Assembly (NCBI RefSeq): GCF_032854445.1
Contig: NC_088302.1
Span: 42,290,191-42,354,190, forward strand
Source: Liolophura sinensis
Taxonomy: Eukaryota; Mollusca; Polyplacophora; Chitonida; Chitonidae
Length of the DNA stretch: 64,000 bases
Reading direction: 5' to 3'
The notes under the pieces are model-generated. The model searched no databases, was not told where the DNA came from, and was given only the letters and a program-made list of their open reading frames with translations. Made by a program: the position numbers and the translations under genes. Positions 1-12,700 of this stretch are shown here, piece by piece (position 1 is the stretch's first letter; each line of letters begins with the position of its first letter).

Positions 1-13
1 TATTTTTTGTTAT

Positions 14-213
14 GGCCGAGAGGGATAGCACGCCACCTCGGCAGAATCACCTGGGGTCCTCTCACCAATGCTAAGGCAATCAGTTCAGTTCCAGATCATG
101 CTGACTTTCTCTCCGGAGGTCTGTCAGCAACTTGCGGATGGTCGTTTTCCCAGGCCCCTGTCCGGTTTCCTTACACCAGTATGAAATATTCTTTAGTACA
201 GCGTAAAACACCT
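14..213 (+). repeat. tRNA-derived SINE, family 1
   Basis: Diverged copy read head to tail. It has the conserved body (CTCTCACCAATGC, TTGCGGATGGTCG) and the tail ATATTCTTTAGTACAGCGTA followed by AAACACC. The same sequence recurs more than a dozen times in the window in both orientations. The tRNA-like head is badly eroded here. Confidence 0.75.
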
Positions 214-1150
214 GGAACTAAGAGTACTTGACCTGTTGTTTCTCAAAACAAATCTAGCAGACTAAGGATTTCTGGGATGGCAAAGTAAAAGCATTCTATT
301 CAACTTTTAAGTTTTGACCTTTGTGAAAACTGGCGTTGTGTAATAGACTTTATGTCTTCAGGTGTAGTGTTTTTCACAGCAGGAATTAGAGACGATATAT
401 TTAATTCCATGTCCTAATTCCATATCCTATATCCCGCATCTCAGAGATTACTGATTTTACTACTTCACCGGTACATGTGTACTTAAACGCTTTCACTGGT
501 CGCAGGTTCAACACTTCTGGCTTCTCTTTTCAAACAACACCATTTGCAAGTCAGTGCATAACTAAACAGGGTGTTTGTTCTGTTTACATAACGAATGAGT
601 ATCGTGATATATGAAGGATCAGTACTTTTTTACCCACAGCTTGGTTCTCCACCATTGCGGGAAAGCTGGCTATAATGTTTTACCTAAAATCCATGGCGTG
701 ACGTGATGTGTAATCGACTATTTTCACTCTTTAGGGCCCGTGCAAGCAGCTGTACAAAACAGACACGCGCAATTCATTAAAATGCTTTTCTTCGCACTTC
801 AAACTATGTGGTCGACGAAAAAAATTTCGCCATGTTGTTAAAAAAAGTGAATAAAAGCCGCTTCACATAAGCGTGTACTCATTCGTTTCCAAACTAACTT
901 ACTTCTGCTTTATTGCAACAGAAATCACACAAATTATAAAATAGATAAATTCTGGCAACTGTATATGCACGAATCAGAATTCGGTGATTAAATTTGCTGA
1001 CCAACAAAGACAATGTTCATAACCAAAAAGCTGCCAAAAGAAAAATATTACAGTAAACTGCCCAAGAAATATAAGGGAGATGTCCTTTTTTATTTATTTA
1101 TTTTTTGATACGGCTATTTTTAGGTATTACAAAGGTAAATTGTGAAGTTA
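214..1150. other. no gene seen
   Basis: AT-rich sequence without a recognisable exon, RNA gene or repeat. Upstream exons of the protease-like gene that follows are expected to the left, possibly outside the window; none can be pointed to here. Confidence 0.5.
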
Positions 1151-1154
1151 TCTA

Positions 1155-1387
1155 TTTGATTTAATTGATTGGTGTTTTACGCCGAACTCAAGAATATTTC
1201 CCTTACTCGACGGCGACCAGCATTATGGTGTGTGGAAACCGGGAATACCCTTGACCATCCGCAGTTTGCTGACAGACCTTCCCACGTACGGCCGCAGAGG
1301 AAGCCAGCATGAGCTGGACTTGAACTCACAGTGACCGCACTGGTGAAAGACTCCTGGGTCATTACGCTGCGCTAGAGCGCTAACCAA
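1155..1387 (-). repeat. near full-length SINE, family 1
   Basis: Reverse-oriented copy: tail (GATTGGTGTTTTACGCCG) on the left and tRNA-like head on the right. The head includes a B-box-like GACTTGAACTCACAG (GAGTTCAAGTC on -) and ends near GCGCTAGAGCGCTAACC. Confidence 0.85.
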
Positions 1388-1398
1388 CAAATGAACAA

Positions 1399-1445
1399 GT
1401 GAACTGAAATATTCTTGAGTACGGCGTAAAACACCAATCAAACAA
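1399..1445 (+). repeat. SINE family 1 tail fragment, inverted to its neighbour
   Basis: Only the last 45 bp of the SINE are present (GAAATATTCTTGAGTACGGC then GTAAAACACCAATCAAAC). The orientation is opposite to the copy ending 12 bp earlier, so the two tails form an inverted repeat with arms of about 45 bp around a SINE body. Confidence 0.8.
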
Positions 1446-1680
1446 ATCAATGAATGATAATCAGTGTCACTTTTATCAGTTAGTTCACTAGATCAGGGGC
1501 GGATTTAGAAATTTGTAGGCACATACTAAATTATTACAAAAAGTAATTACAAGGATAAAACCATTAGGTTCAAAGAAACTTGGTTTTGTGTTTTCCGTTT
1601 GGCACTTGAGGAAAAAACTTTTTTTTCACATCTTCCCTAAATATTTGTCCTCCATCAAACACTGTGCGCTCTGTTTTTAG

Positions 1681-3395
1681 TGTCACATCTCTTGCTGTCG
1701 ATACCAGCCCTAAACCCTCCACGGATATCGGACCCTCCGAGGTCGTTCCCCCTAGTCCGGGCGAGGCATCCGTTGCTGCCCACGTAAGTCTGTCTGACGA
1801 TCAAACCAATTCCGGGAACGTCATCACAACATACTCTGCAATGTCCTCGGCTGATGACAGCTGCTATGCTCTTAACACCACGGACAGCTTGTCAGACAGA
1901 AATCTCCAAGAGGCGCCCTCTGACGGCAGCTCCTCGCACAACTCTAATTCCAAGTCCATTGATCGGAGCGAGACTACACCGTCGACATCCCGTCAGGGGG
2001 AGCTTTCTCCTTACATGCTCCAGAGAACACCAGCTTGCCTTCACACGGCACTGTCCTCCTTGAGGCCGAGGAAACAATCACGCCATGAAAAGAAAGGTGA
2101 GCTGAAACGTGTTAATCAACGTGAAAACCACAATGTCAAGGTTAGGGCGTTTCAGTTCTAGGTTATTTTGGGACCATGTATTTGTCACATTCAAGATGAC
2201 CACAACGTAACCGTTACCCTTGATAAATGACAAAAACAAAATCCTTAGGCTAATTGACTATTGTCTTCTGGTGACTCTAGTTCCAGATATTCTGCTGAAC
2301 GCAATCCAAATACCTCGTGGCTGATAGTACAAAATATCACCTGGTAAATAAAGCCTTACACCTTTCTTCATTGAAGTTCGAAATCCCATCACTTTTCGAG
2401 TATAACATTGTTTGGTAGGCTGAGTTTAAATATGTTTCCCCCGATTCAGCTTAAAATTAACACAGAAAACCTTACCTGTAATTCTACGCGAGGTATTACA
2501 CATATGCTTCATTACTCCGCGTGCGCATTTTTGGTGACGTAGTTTCGCTATGTATGTGAACGAATAACAATCTAAATGCCGTTATACTCAAGAGAGTTTT
2601 CTCTCAATAATCTTCTACTTTATTTTTACAGCTGTATCGTTCAAGGGTGCCCGACGCCTGTTCAAACCTCGTGGAGCTGTTCTTGGCACGCTTCACCATA
2701 ATTCAGCGGATAAAGGGCTCTCGTCATACAGAGGCTCCCAGTGCACGTCCATTGCCATGACCGCCATCATGGCGTCCAAGTCACTTCCGGTGCACACCTG
2801 GATAACGTCGGATATTGACGCCATTATACGATCAGGGGACAGGCTCCACGGGCTGCTGATGTCAGACATAGAAGCAAAAACCGGTGATAGCCACCTCTCT
2901 CTACACCAGGTACAATCCGGTGGGGAATATGTTTACACCATCCCTGCCCCCAATCCAAACCTCAACAGTTGGTTTCACGGCAACCCCGTGGCCCTACAAA
3001 TGAGCATGAGCAAATCTCTTCAGTTTCAGGGCAAGGTCGGAAGTCACAACGCATGCTCTAAAATGAACAAAACTGGGGATATTTCCATGGAGGACGCTCT
3101 AAGTCACATATTTGATTATGGGTATGATGGCGCATTGATCGCTGTGGGAGAATCCACGGGAGCGGTTATGCAAGATTTTAGAGGGAGCATTCGTTACTTT
3201 GACTCGCAAAGTCACAATAAACAGGGACATGCAGTTCGTAACGGTACTGCTGCCCTTCTGAAATTCCAGTCCATCCGACACTTTGTAAGCTACCTGAGGT
3301 GGAAAGAGAAGAACCCAGCGAGTGTATTTGAAATATTGGGTGTGACCTTCAAAGTCCTGGGGAGGTATGTCCTGAGTGATGGCCACGAGGATTAA
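1681..3395 (+). CDS. C76/OTU-like cysteine-protease-type domain protein, 3' part
   Basis: Two exons are visible: 1681-2096 (acceptor TTTTTAG, donor AAG/GTGAGC) and 2632-3395 (acceptor TTTTTACAG), joined in phase 1 and ending in TAA. The first begins inside a codon, so the N-terminus lies upstream. Exon one gives about 138 Ser/Thr/Pro-rich, probably disordered residues ending in a basic stretch (RPRKQSRHEKK). Exon two begins AVSFKGARRLFKPRG and runs into SYRGSQCTSIAMTAIM (candidate nucleophile Cys, codon 2742-2744), then DIDAIIRSGDRLHGLL, a central hydrophobic strand GYDGALIAVG, and FDSQSHNKQG, with GTAALLKFQSIRHFVSYLR near the end. This order recalls the deubiquitinase-type C76 domain and related OTU-like domains in many invertebrate and fish genes. 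That assignment comes from remembered motifs, not a search. I would expect His where Gln stands in FDSQ, with a His two residues later, so activity is uncertain. Cellular role unknown; it may be transposon-derived. Confidence 0.6.
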
Positions 3396-3706
3396 ACAGC
3401 CCTAACATCTCTTGCCACACACCTGAATAATCTTACTAACAGCCTTTCTTACAACTATACAGATGCTTTTAACTTTACTTTCGGATGGTATGTCTATGTA
3501 ATTGTGCTTTGTTTTCCTTTTTTTCTAGATGTTTGTTTGAGTTACACGTATCTCAAAAAGGCACACTGGTTTTGTAAATGTTCACCATGGTTTTTGTTAT
3601 TACGTGTGTGCAATACAGGCACAAGGTAAAAAAGCCCAGGTCGTCGTCGCATTGATTCTATTTCTTAATCATACATCTATATGTATGTGATATTCTTGTT
3701 AAGCTT

Positions 3707-3712
3707 AATAAA
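3707..3712 (+). promoter_or_regulatory. poly(A) signal AATAAA
   Basis: Canonical hexamer 312 bp after the stop codon of the protease-like gene, in an AT-rich 3' region. It is the likely 3' end of that transcript. Confidence 0.6.
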
Positions 3713-3884
3713 AGTACGCGAATAATATGAAAATAAGGTCGCACTAAGCTGCTTTATCACCGATAAAAAGGAGTGACATAAGCTAGTCTTAGTAAGGTGA
3801 CGAGAAGGAAACTGACAAACGATTCGCTAACTTATCCACTGTTATATGCTGGACGTATCATTTCCTATCAGTCAAGGTCTGCAT

Positions 3885-4090
3885 TGAATTATCACCATGG
3901 TTTCAGAGCCCTCTCATAGGTGATGACTGGGCTGCATGTTTTCGCCGATGATTAGATTGTGTTGAAATATCAGCATGTTTTCAGTGATTTTCGGGCTGTT
4001 TTGCAATATCAGCATGGAACTGGGATTATTGGACTGTGTTGAAATGCCAGCATGGCCTTCAGAAATACTGCCGCACACTTTAAAACATTT
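3885..4090. repeat. degenerate tandem repeat, roughly 50 bp unit
   Basis: The phrases GTGTTGAAATATCAGCATG, TTGCAATATCAGCATGGAAC and GTGTTGAAATGCCAGCATGG recur at about 50-bp spacing with strong decay. A related AATATCAATATGGCCTCCAG occurs near 4360. Confidence 0.5.
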
Positions 4091-5065
4091 GCTGTTGCTG
4101 CTGATTGAACAAACTGATATTTTCATAAATGTTTTCTTTTTTCCTGAAATCTGAAATCAGTTCTTCCAGTGTATTCCCTGCACACACACGATCCTCATCT
4201 ACAATAGAACAGCAAAAAATTTATATTAAAACGAAACAGCCACTGTGACAACATTCCCGAATACTGCAAATTATCTCACTTAGGTCCGATGTTGCCTCAG
4301 CTCCCTGATCCCATTCTCACACCAGAGCACTGTCCACTTACATGGCGACTGGTTCATGTAGGAATATCAATATGGCCTCCAGAATTCCCACTTCTAAACA
4401 ATATCATTGATAATAAGTCATAGCTAAAATGTCAACACAGTTTGGTAATCCTAACACCAGAATTATCACGGTCATTGATGAATGAGTTGTGTTTTAAATA
4501 TCAACAGTCTGGACTGTGATTTGCGCTATTCCCGCAAATGCTCGTACGTTCTCGCGTTACCTTTCGTTTAGCAAACAGTTCTGTAAAAAAATAGCGAAGA
4601 CATTACGAAAGCAACAACAACATGACTGCCGTTGTCGTTTTACAAGCTTTTAAAAACTTTTGCTACTAAAATATACTCTGCATATGAATTAACGCGAGAC
4701 AGACGTGATTCTTGAAACTAGGTATCTATTGATTTTGACGTCTGATTGAATGCGTCGAATCCTCTATATTTTTCCGTTACACTCCTGGGTGAAGCAGCCT
4801 AAATACATGTGAGCTTATCAGAAAAAAATTAGGACAATTATTTGTACATCTTTTACTAAGCTATTAGAGATAAACTGTTGTCATCATTAGAGTGGAAATT
4901 TATGGTAAGTTTACTGATTTGTGTCCAGATGACGATTTACAAGGGGATTACCCTCAACTATCCAGTATGCTTAACTGTAGCTAAACTATATAAATCCGCG
5001 TCGAAACCTGAACTTAACACATGTAGCTGCTATTTAGTAATTGATCTCTACGTGTGGGTTAGTTG
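4091..5065. other. no gene seen
   Basis: AT-rich spacer. Short open frames here lack coding character and splice context. Confidence 0.5.
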
Positions 5066-5068
5066 ATG

Positions 5069-5283
5069 TATTTATTTATTTGATTGGTGTTTTACGACAT
5101 ACCCAAGATTATTTCACTTTAACAACGGCAGCCTGGATTATGGCTGAAGCAAACCGGACAGAGCTATCAGAGCTATTAACCCATGGTTGTGGACAGATCT
5201 TCCCACGTACTGCCTGAGAGGAAGCCAGTATGATCTGCACTTTAACTAATGGCGACCACACTCATAAGAGGCTCCGGAGTCAC
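5069..5283 (-). repeat. SINE family 1, diverged
   Basis: Begins with a (TTTA)n-type tail then GATTGGTGTTTTACGACATA. It continues through ACAGATCTTCCCACGTACTG and GAGAGGAAGCCAGTATGATC to the GAGGCTCCGGAGTCAC head region. Confidence 0.8.
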
Positions 5284-6596
5284 TGTGGATTAGTCGATAT
5301 TAGATGCATGTAATCTGATTTGCCATGATCCTGCCGACAGTTTGTTTATTGTGTGCAAAGACGTGTACCTTTTTTGGTAAGCTTATCATGTGAATACTTT
5401 GTACCCATCTACCACGTGTTGTGATCTGGACAGAAATGAAGAAAGTAAAGGCTGAAGTCATTTATTCAGTAAAACAGCACATTTTTCTCAAAGAAATTTA
5501 GAGCTTTAATCATCTTAATGAAACTCACGATTTTTATTTACCGCCTTTGTGTCTTGCTTGTAGAACAAACGCTGTTGGCCCTGGGATTGCTTTTGCGTTG
5601 TAACAGACTTCAATACAGATATTTGTATACCAACTATAGCGCATTTTCCAGGACAATAGCCACATACCAATATACAACTTTCAACAAAAACTACCAAAAA
5701 AGCAAGAAAGTGCATAAAGTAAGAAATTAGGACGAATCCGTGTAGTCAGAACAGTCAACATTTTTAAATGTTGACAACATAATGATGAAATGCTCTAGAA
5801 GAATGAATATCCAAAGCGTGCACTAAGCTGTTGCTGTTAGGAAAAACGTGCATGTGTCACTTTGCACGCTAAAACTACCTCATGGGCTATATGCCTTGTT
5901 TATCTGACATGTGGATGTTCATTAACAAAACATTGATTAGCTCGTGGATTTAATAGACACCCAGCTACAGGCTAGCAACGTTGTTTGCATTTCACCTGTT
6001 TACGGAGGTTCGAAGACAATGAAATGATCGCGAGAGACGGGATTTGTGTGTGAAAGTAAAAATCACATTTTACTTAATTGGCTTCACACGTGAAATGTCT
6101 CTTCCATTTTCCCATTTGTTTACGGTACTCATTATTCATTCGATTGTTCTCATTTTAACATGATGCGTTGTTCAAAAGCAAAGTACAGAGCAGGGGTTTC
6201 AGTCAGCGTTGGCTTGTACAAGGAAGCCTTTGAATACTCATTGATTATTTACTGTGGAAAACAATAGCCCCTGTACCCCGGGATTTGTTCCGCAATTGAT
6301 GAGTCTTGTCAAAGCTATTAGCCACATATGGCCGCCGGGGCTGTCGGAGAAATCAATCAGCTATGATGGTGTTCACCTTGTTGAAGAACCTGAACAGATT
6401 TGCCTGTGATGTCAGTGTATGTCTTATCTGCGATTCCCGAGGGTTGAGCGCCACCCTAATAAGTGTCGCTGACAGGTGAAAGAGCTCAACCAAGGGCTTC
6501 TAGAGTTATGCTTTGAAGCAGAAGGACGACTCTTCATGGCATCTGTGTGTTTTTGACGATGGCCGATTAGATAAGGTGGACAGGGTTGGCGACATT
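5284..6596. other. 5' flank of AMT gene 1, no gene seen
   Basis: No coding exon is recognisable. The last 300 bp are richer in G+C than the flank (for example CCGCCGGGGCTGTCGG near 6330) and hold the likely promoter and 5' UTR. The ATG at 6597 is the first in frame upstream of the TM1-coding sequence; the frame stays open back to about 6513 without another ATG. Confidence 0.45.
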
Positions 6597-6735
6597 ATGT
6601 TAAACCGTTCCGCGTCTACAACAATATATCCTGTCCGACCCACGCCACTGTACGGCGACCCAAAGATGGACATAAGCTGGGACGATGCAACCTGGATCCT
6701 AACTAGTTCCTTCATCATCTTCACGATGCAGTCAG
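6597..6735 (+). CDS. amt: AMT gene 1, exon 1
   Basis: 46 codons plus one base: N-terminus with one N-glycosylation sequon (NRS), then WDDATWILTSSFIIFTMQSG, the first half of TM1. Donor CAG/GTAAGA, phase 1. Confidence 0.88.
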
Positions 6736-9700
6736 GTAAGAATGCTAAGCAACACTTAAACGGCGAACCCTGTTCTCTCTCCGCAAATCAAACAGCATGT
6801 TTTTTGGTGATCAATATTAGTATCGGTACATCCAGCGATTTGCCACCATGTTGGATAAGAGTGTAAAGGCTACTCGGTGTATCTATTTGATTCGTGTTTT
6901 ACGCCATACTCAAGAATATCTCCCTTATACGACGGCGACCAGCATTATGGTGGGAGGAAACTGGACAGAACCCGGGGAAACCGATGACCATCCACAGGTT
7001 TACTCGGTGTAATACATGTATTCCGGGTGAATGGTTTTCACAATAGCTGAAGTCTACGTTTGACTTATTAACATTGTTAATAATTAATCACCTGTTGAAA
7101 ACCAATTTTTATATTTACCTGGCTAAAAATTAGACAAAATGATCAGGTAAACCTGTAGATATTTACAAAAATGATCAACAGCTTGACCACTTCGCAGGAA
7201 GAGATATACTCACAGAGTAGTTGTTACTTGCTACCTTTTAACATTTACATGAACAGCTAGAATAAGATCCTAATGTAAACTGACAAGATGCGGTCTCTTA
7301 ACCGGTTACCTGTGTGCTATGGATTACTATGATATTGTCTTCTCTGTTCTGGTTTTACTCTCCAAGCCTAGTTCCTTGTACCATTTTATGTAATGTTATT
7401 CTAATTAGATGTTGCTGGATAGTGAGTGAGTGAGTGAGTGCTTGGGGTTTAACGTCGTACTCAACAATTTTTCAGTCATGTGACGACGAAGGAATCTGTA
7501 GGGTGCATGTACGTGTAATGTGCCTCCTTGTTGCAGGACGGATTTCCACCGCTCTTTTATTTTTAGTGCTGCTTCACTGAGAGATTGCCATATAGACTGC
7601 CTGGATTGCTGCATAGATTTCCACATACTTCAAAGGGCGGTCACACCAAAGTTAGATCTAGCCGGTGTTTCCACGCTGAATGATCTGAAGAAACGCCAAA
7701 TCTCAGTCTTCGCTGATGGTCATATGGTTGGGAAGAGAATTTGGTCAACGAAAAAGAGTGACACAGTCTAGCAATCGCTTTACGTATGGGACAGCGACTA
7801 GATGTTGTTGTTACTGTACATGTAGTGTCTAGCAGAAATGGAACTTTAGCCGGCGATGTATAGGAAAGTTTGTAAAAAATAAAATTTACCAGAAGACACC
7901 CACCAGGTTTCTGCTATGATATTTAACCCTACCCACTGCCCCAGGGTGATGGCCACTTGTGTTTGTGATATTAGACAAGTTAGGAGATGCCCTATATAGC
8001 CTCTGAATTGACAGTGAAAATGTTTGTTAACGCAAAGTAACTTTACCAACGTTCGAAAATACACACATTTTATGGGAAGTGTAAATAATAATAAAATAAA
8101 CGTGAAAAAAAAAGTTGTCTTGACAACATAAGTATCAATGAATATTTGATTTTGAATAACTATCTAAGCGATACACCGTACTCTCAAGACACTGTGTTAA
8201 ATAACAAATGACACGGCAATTGGACGTTGTGAAAAGTATATGTGTAAGGGCATCTGCTGGAAAGACTTGCATATATAGATTTGTACTCTGCATTATCCGC
8301 CATGAATAGAACATATTAAAATCGAAAGATCCACCACAGTCCATCAGCCACATTTTGGTCTGTATAGTCCCATCCTTCATACAGCACACTATTTGTTTTT
8401 GAATAATTTTGACATTATCCGGGGTGATAAAGCCTTGGTCGCCAAAACAAGCTAATGTAATTAAAAGTTACACTAAGAAAATTAATCTTTTAATTATAAC
8501 ATAAAGTCTGTTGTCTGAGTGATGCTAGAATGTATTTAGTTATTATAACGTAATACTGTGTCAAATTCAACATAATATCCTGTTATTCTAATAGAATATT
8601 AATGCTGAATTAATAGAATATGTGTGTCATATTTAACAAAATGATCTGTTGAAATCGCAGAAAACATTCTAACATCACTCAGAAAACAGACTGTCTTAAA
8701 ATCAACAGATTAATTTTTGAGTGTATATATAAATAAGAGAATTTTATACTCCATTTTCTTTATAAAAATATGGATATTCATGTATATACATGTACAGCAA
8801 TGTGGGCAGTGAATATGAGGGATTTTACACGCAGCTGAATATAGGCGACAATTTAAAAGAAAGTAGCAGGCTCCCTGTACAGACTTGTTCCTAACTACAT
8901 GTAGGTAGAGGAAATGTCTACTGTCAAGAGGTTTTTTGTTGGTCCAATAAAGTTCTTACTTTTATTGATTTACTTTTCATACTTCACTGTGATATGCACG
9001 TGCAATTCATAAAATAAATGTGCAAAATCCACAATTGTGATATATATCTTTCCAGCGTATAATTTGAATATTAAATGAACATTTAGGCTGAAATTTAAAA
9101 AAAAAATTGATGCTTCCGTATTAACACCCATTATAGAAAACATTTTTCTTGGTACTAATTAACATGAGTGTTCTAAATTGTCTATAATTATTTGTTAAAT
9201 TGTAATCGTGATATTTACTTCCCGTAAAAGCTAGATTTATGTCTGAAGATATTCTTGCATGTGTCCGATTAAAGATAGTCGAGAGTCACCTCTTGTGCCG
9301 TCATAATTCTGTAGTCTATGTAATGGGAGTTACTAATAACAACAAATAATATCATATTTAACGAACAACACGATAGCATTACGCATAAACTATACCAGTG
9401 TTACATGAGTATGCCAATGTATCCATTGTGATGACCTTAATTACATTAGTTTTACATGTAAATATGAACACCAGCCACGTAAACCTTTGTAATCACAAAG
9501 CTAAGTGTGCGAAGGGTGTACGGACATACGCCAGTGTCCTTGTTGTGAATTCAAGGCTGTTTAGTCCAATTCGTATCAGACAAACCAGAAGGGAGCACAT
9601 TTGTGTTATCTGTTTCTGTTTGTGAGTGAAAATCGTCCATCGTATCTAATACAACTCCGGTAGCCTATCTTTCAAAACATTTGTTGTAAAACTGTTTTAC

Positions 9701-12700
9701 TTATGTGATTTCTAGGGTGCTAATTAAGAGAGGTACACGTAGGGATAATTACAGATTACGTCACAGGATGGCTTCTGGAAAAGCACTGTGGGTAGGTCTA
9801 ATGTATGGATTCGGCAATGCTTTGCAGGGCTTGTCGGTACATAATATCGACAGGTCTTACGTGCATGACGTCACGCGGCAAGGGCTTCCCGGTCAACAAG
9901 ATAGGCAGATTAATGTTTTTTTTTAATGGAACTACCTGACGTAAGATTTTTTAAATGCAGTTTTCAGATTAACATAGCATAAATATTGTGTTTAGGGAAC
10001 ATTTAGTGTGAAAATAAAGTCGTTGGGATCTCTTTTACAATTGCATGTTGTCTGTTACAACATTTGTAACAGTTGGCTATAATTTGTATTTAGATGTTTA
10101 TAATTATATGTGGTATTTAGATATAGAGTAACAAGTTGTATCCACAGTAGCAGTACATGTATCTAAGAATTCAGTATTTTCATATTTTTGTTGTTATTAA
10201 CTTTTTTTTCTTTTTTCTTTTTGTATATAGGTGACAATAACCTAAAGTACGTAGCTCTCTGTGCCTATTTAGCGGATGAAAGCTGCGATAAGTCATCAAT
10301 CCCCTACACATTCAGATCTTATACTAGAACAAAGCCTTTTTATACATGCATACGCTATCCCTCTAGCCTCCATAAACTTTCCGTAATGATTTCCTAATGA
10401 TAGTTCTGGTAATGTTTGCCACATCAACGTGTTTCCTTTCATTTGTGTTACAATCTGGAAACGCGTCTTTGTGTTACTATTTACTATAGTAAAGATGTGG
10501 TACATTTACATAGTTAAATATCACATATTTACATAGTTTCAAGGTTTGAAGGCTGTTTATCGGATTTTTACACTTAATATATACAGGGTCGTGCTTACTA
10601 GACCATTTGTGTTTATTGAAAATATCGATTTATGTAAACATCTGACGAATTTATTATAATAAACATATCTTTTGGGTTACGGAGCATAGTGTTTAGTGAA
10701 TAATCATCAGGACGTGTTTCCAAACTGAAATATTAAAAAAAAAAGAAACATGTTTTAGTGTGCATGGCTATATCAGTTTTCCTCATCTCAGTATACCTCA
10801 GTTAGAATAAGCTTCGTGAAAAAAAGCTTCGCGCTTCATAGTGGTTCAAACATGTCTTTTTCAAACATGTTTTCCTATGGTAGTACATGTATCACGCCTT
10901 TTGAAAAACCTTTTGAAGAATTCTTTTTTTGGCTACATTTGGCTATATTAGTTTGTCTCTCTGTGTCTTACCAACTTAGGTGTTCTGTTTTTTCACAATT
11001 TCTGAATATGTGCCAAAAGGCTCCCAGCACTTCATCCCACAGCCCTCAGTCCACTCACCGCTTTCGACCAAAATCACCCCCACGCGCAATTTTTTTTTTA
11101 CTTGCTCTCACCCCAGAAGCTTTGCTCTATGTGCAGGATTCGGTCTGCTCGAGTCTGGTATGGTAAGCGCAAAGAACGAGGTGAATATCATGGTAAAGAA
11201 CTGCGTGGACGTTCTGTTCGGGGGTCTGATATTCTGGATGGTAGGGTTTGGCCTGGCCTTCGGGAACGGCCCCTATAGCAACGCCTTCTGTGGGGTCGGT
11301 TACTTCTTCCTACAGGTCGAAGAGGCGGAGATGGGGGTCGTGTTCACCTGGTTCATCTTCCAGATGTCGTTTGCCACCACTTCCACCACAGTAGTTTTCC
11401 GGTGCCATGGCGGAGCGCGCCAAACTTACCGCCTATATCGTCTTCTGTGTGTTCAACACGCTTGTCTACTGTTTTCCCGCCCACTGGGTGTGGGATTCCC
11501 GGGGATTCCTGCGTCTTTTGGGCGTGGTCGACATCGCTGGGGCGGGGGCAGTCCATTTGGTCGGGGGGTGCTCCGCTTTGGTGGCCACGCTTCTCCTCAA
11601 ACCACGCACGGGCAGATTTGATCGCCCCACCCGGCCCTGAAATGGGATGCCCCACTAACTCAATTGTTGGCATGTTCATGTTATGGTAAGTTAAATAAGA
11701 ATTCTTAAAAAAAATGTTGATTTCGTTTAGATTCAGTGCAAATTTAAAATGAAACCACCGAATTCACAATTAAATGGAAATCACCTCGAAATAATAAGCT
11801 GCACATTTTGTCATCGAATAGGTATAGCTAAATTCAGTCCCTTTGACGCCCATCACACACTTTGTCCAGTGTATGTACCAGTTAAGTCTTATTAGATACC
11901 CAATGGTAGTTTATGAGTAAAGGAAATTGGACAGAGCTCGAAGGAAAGTAAATGTGTTTGCAAATACCTGGAAAAAAACTGAAGCCACAAATGACTCAGG
12001 AGGAGTTGGTTTTTTGAACATGCGACTTCGCGGGAATGAATTTGGGCCCTTTCACACAGAAAAAAGTGACTTTGAACGCCATCGAACTACCTCTTAAGTT
12101 ATAACCTTGGATACTTAAATGAAACCATGTACTTCGATTTGAATGTACAGGATACTAAATCAATGCACTCAGCAGCCTCTGATATTGACAATTTCCAGCA
12201 TCGCTGATCAGGTTTTCATTAAAAACTGGGAATCTTCTTTGTGTTGCGAACAGTCAGCCCTTTTAAAAGGATTTTGTTGGTATATTCACGGATAGGCCAT
12301 TGACAGCAGGTTTAAATGGAAGTTCCATATGCCATCAGTGTGGCATTCAGGAAGATAGAGTGTCTACGAAAGAACTGTTCTCAGCGCTGAGTAGGTCATT
12401 ATTAGCGGCTTAAGGGCTTGTAAGGAATCCTTGCAGTCTACATAGCATCTCACTGACAACAAATCACAATGACAGCGGCATAAATCAATCGCAGGGAGAC
12501 ACAAGAGATTATGGAGGGGTAGGTTGCTAAACCGTACTCGATAACCTCAAGGCATTTATTTTATCGTGCTGCAATTTGCCAAGAATTCCGCTTCATTAAC
12601 AAAATCCAGGTAGCTTGTTCCCTGAATTGCAGTACATCTCGCTGAATATTGAAGACACGTTCTGTTATTATATGACAAGGTTTTAATACGTTGTGCTACA

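Noticed and set aside
6513-6596. Upstream extension of AMT gene 1 to 6513
   Set aside because: The frame is open but begins with TTG; the first ATG is at 6597, giving an N-terminus of usual length.
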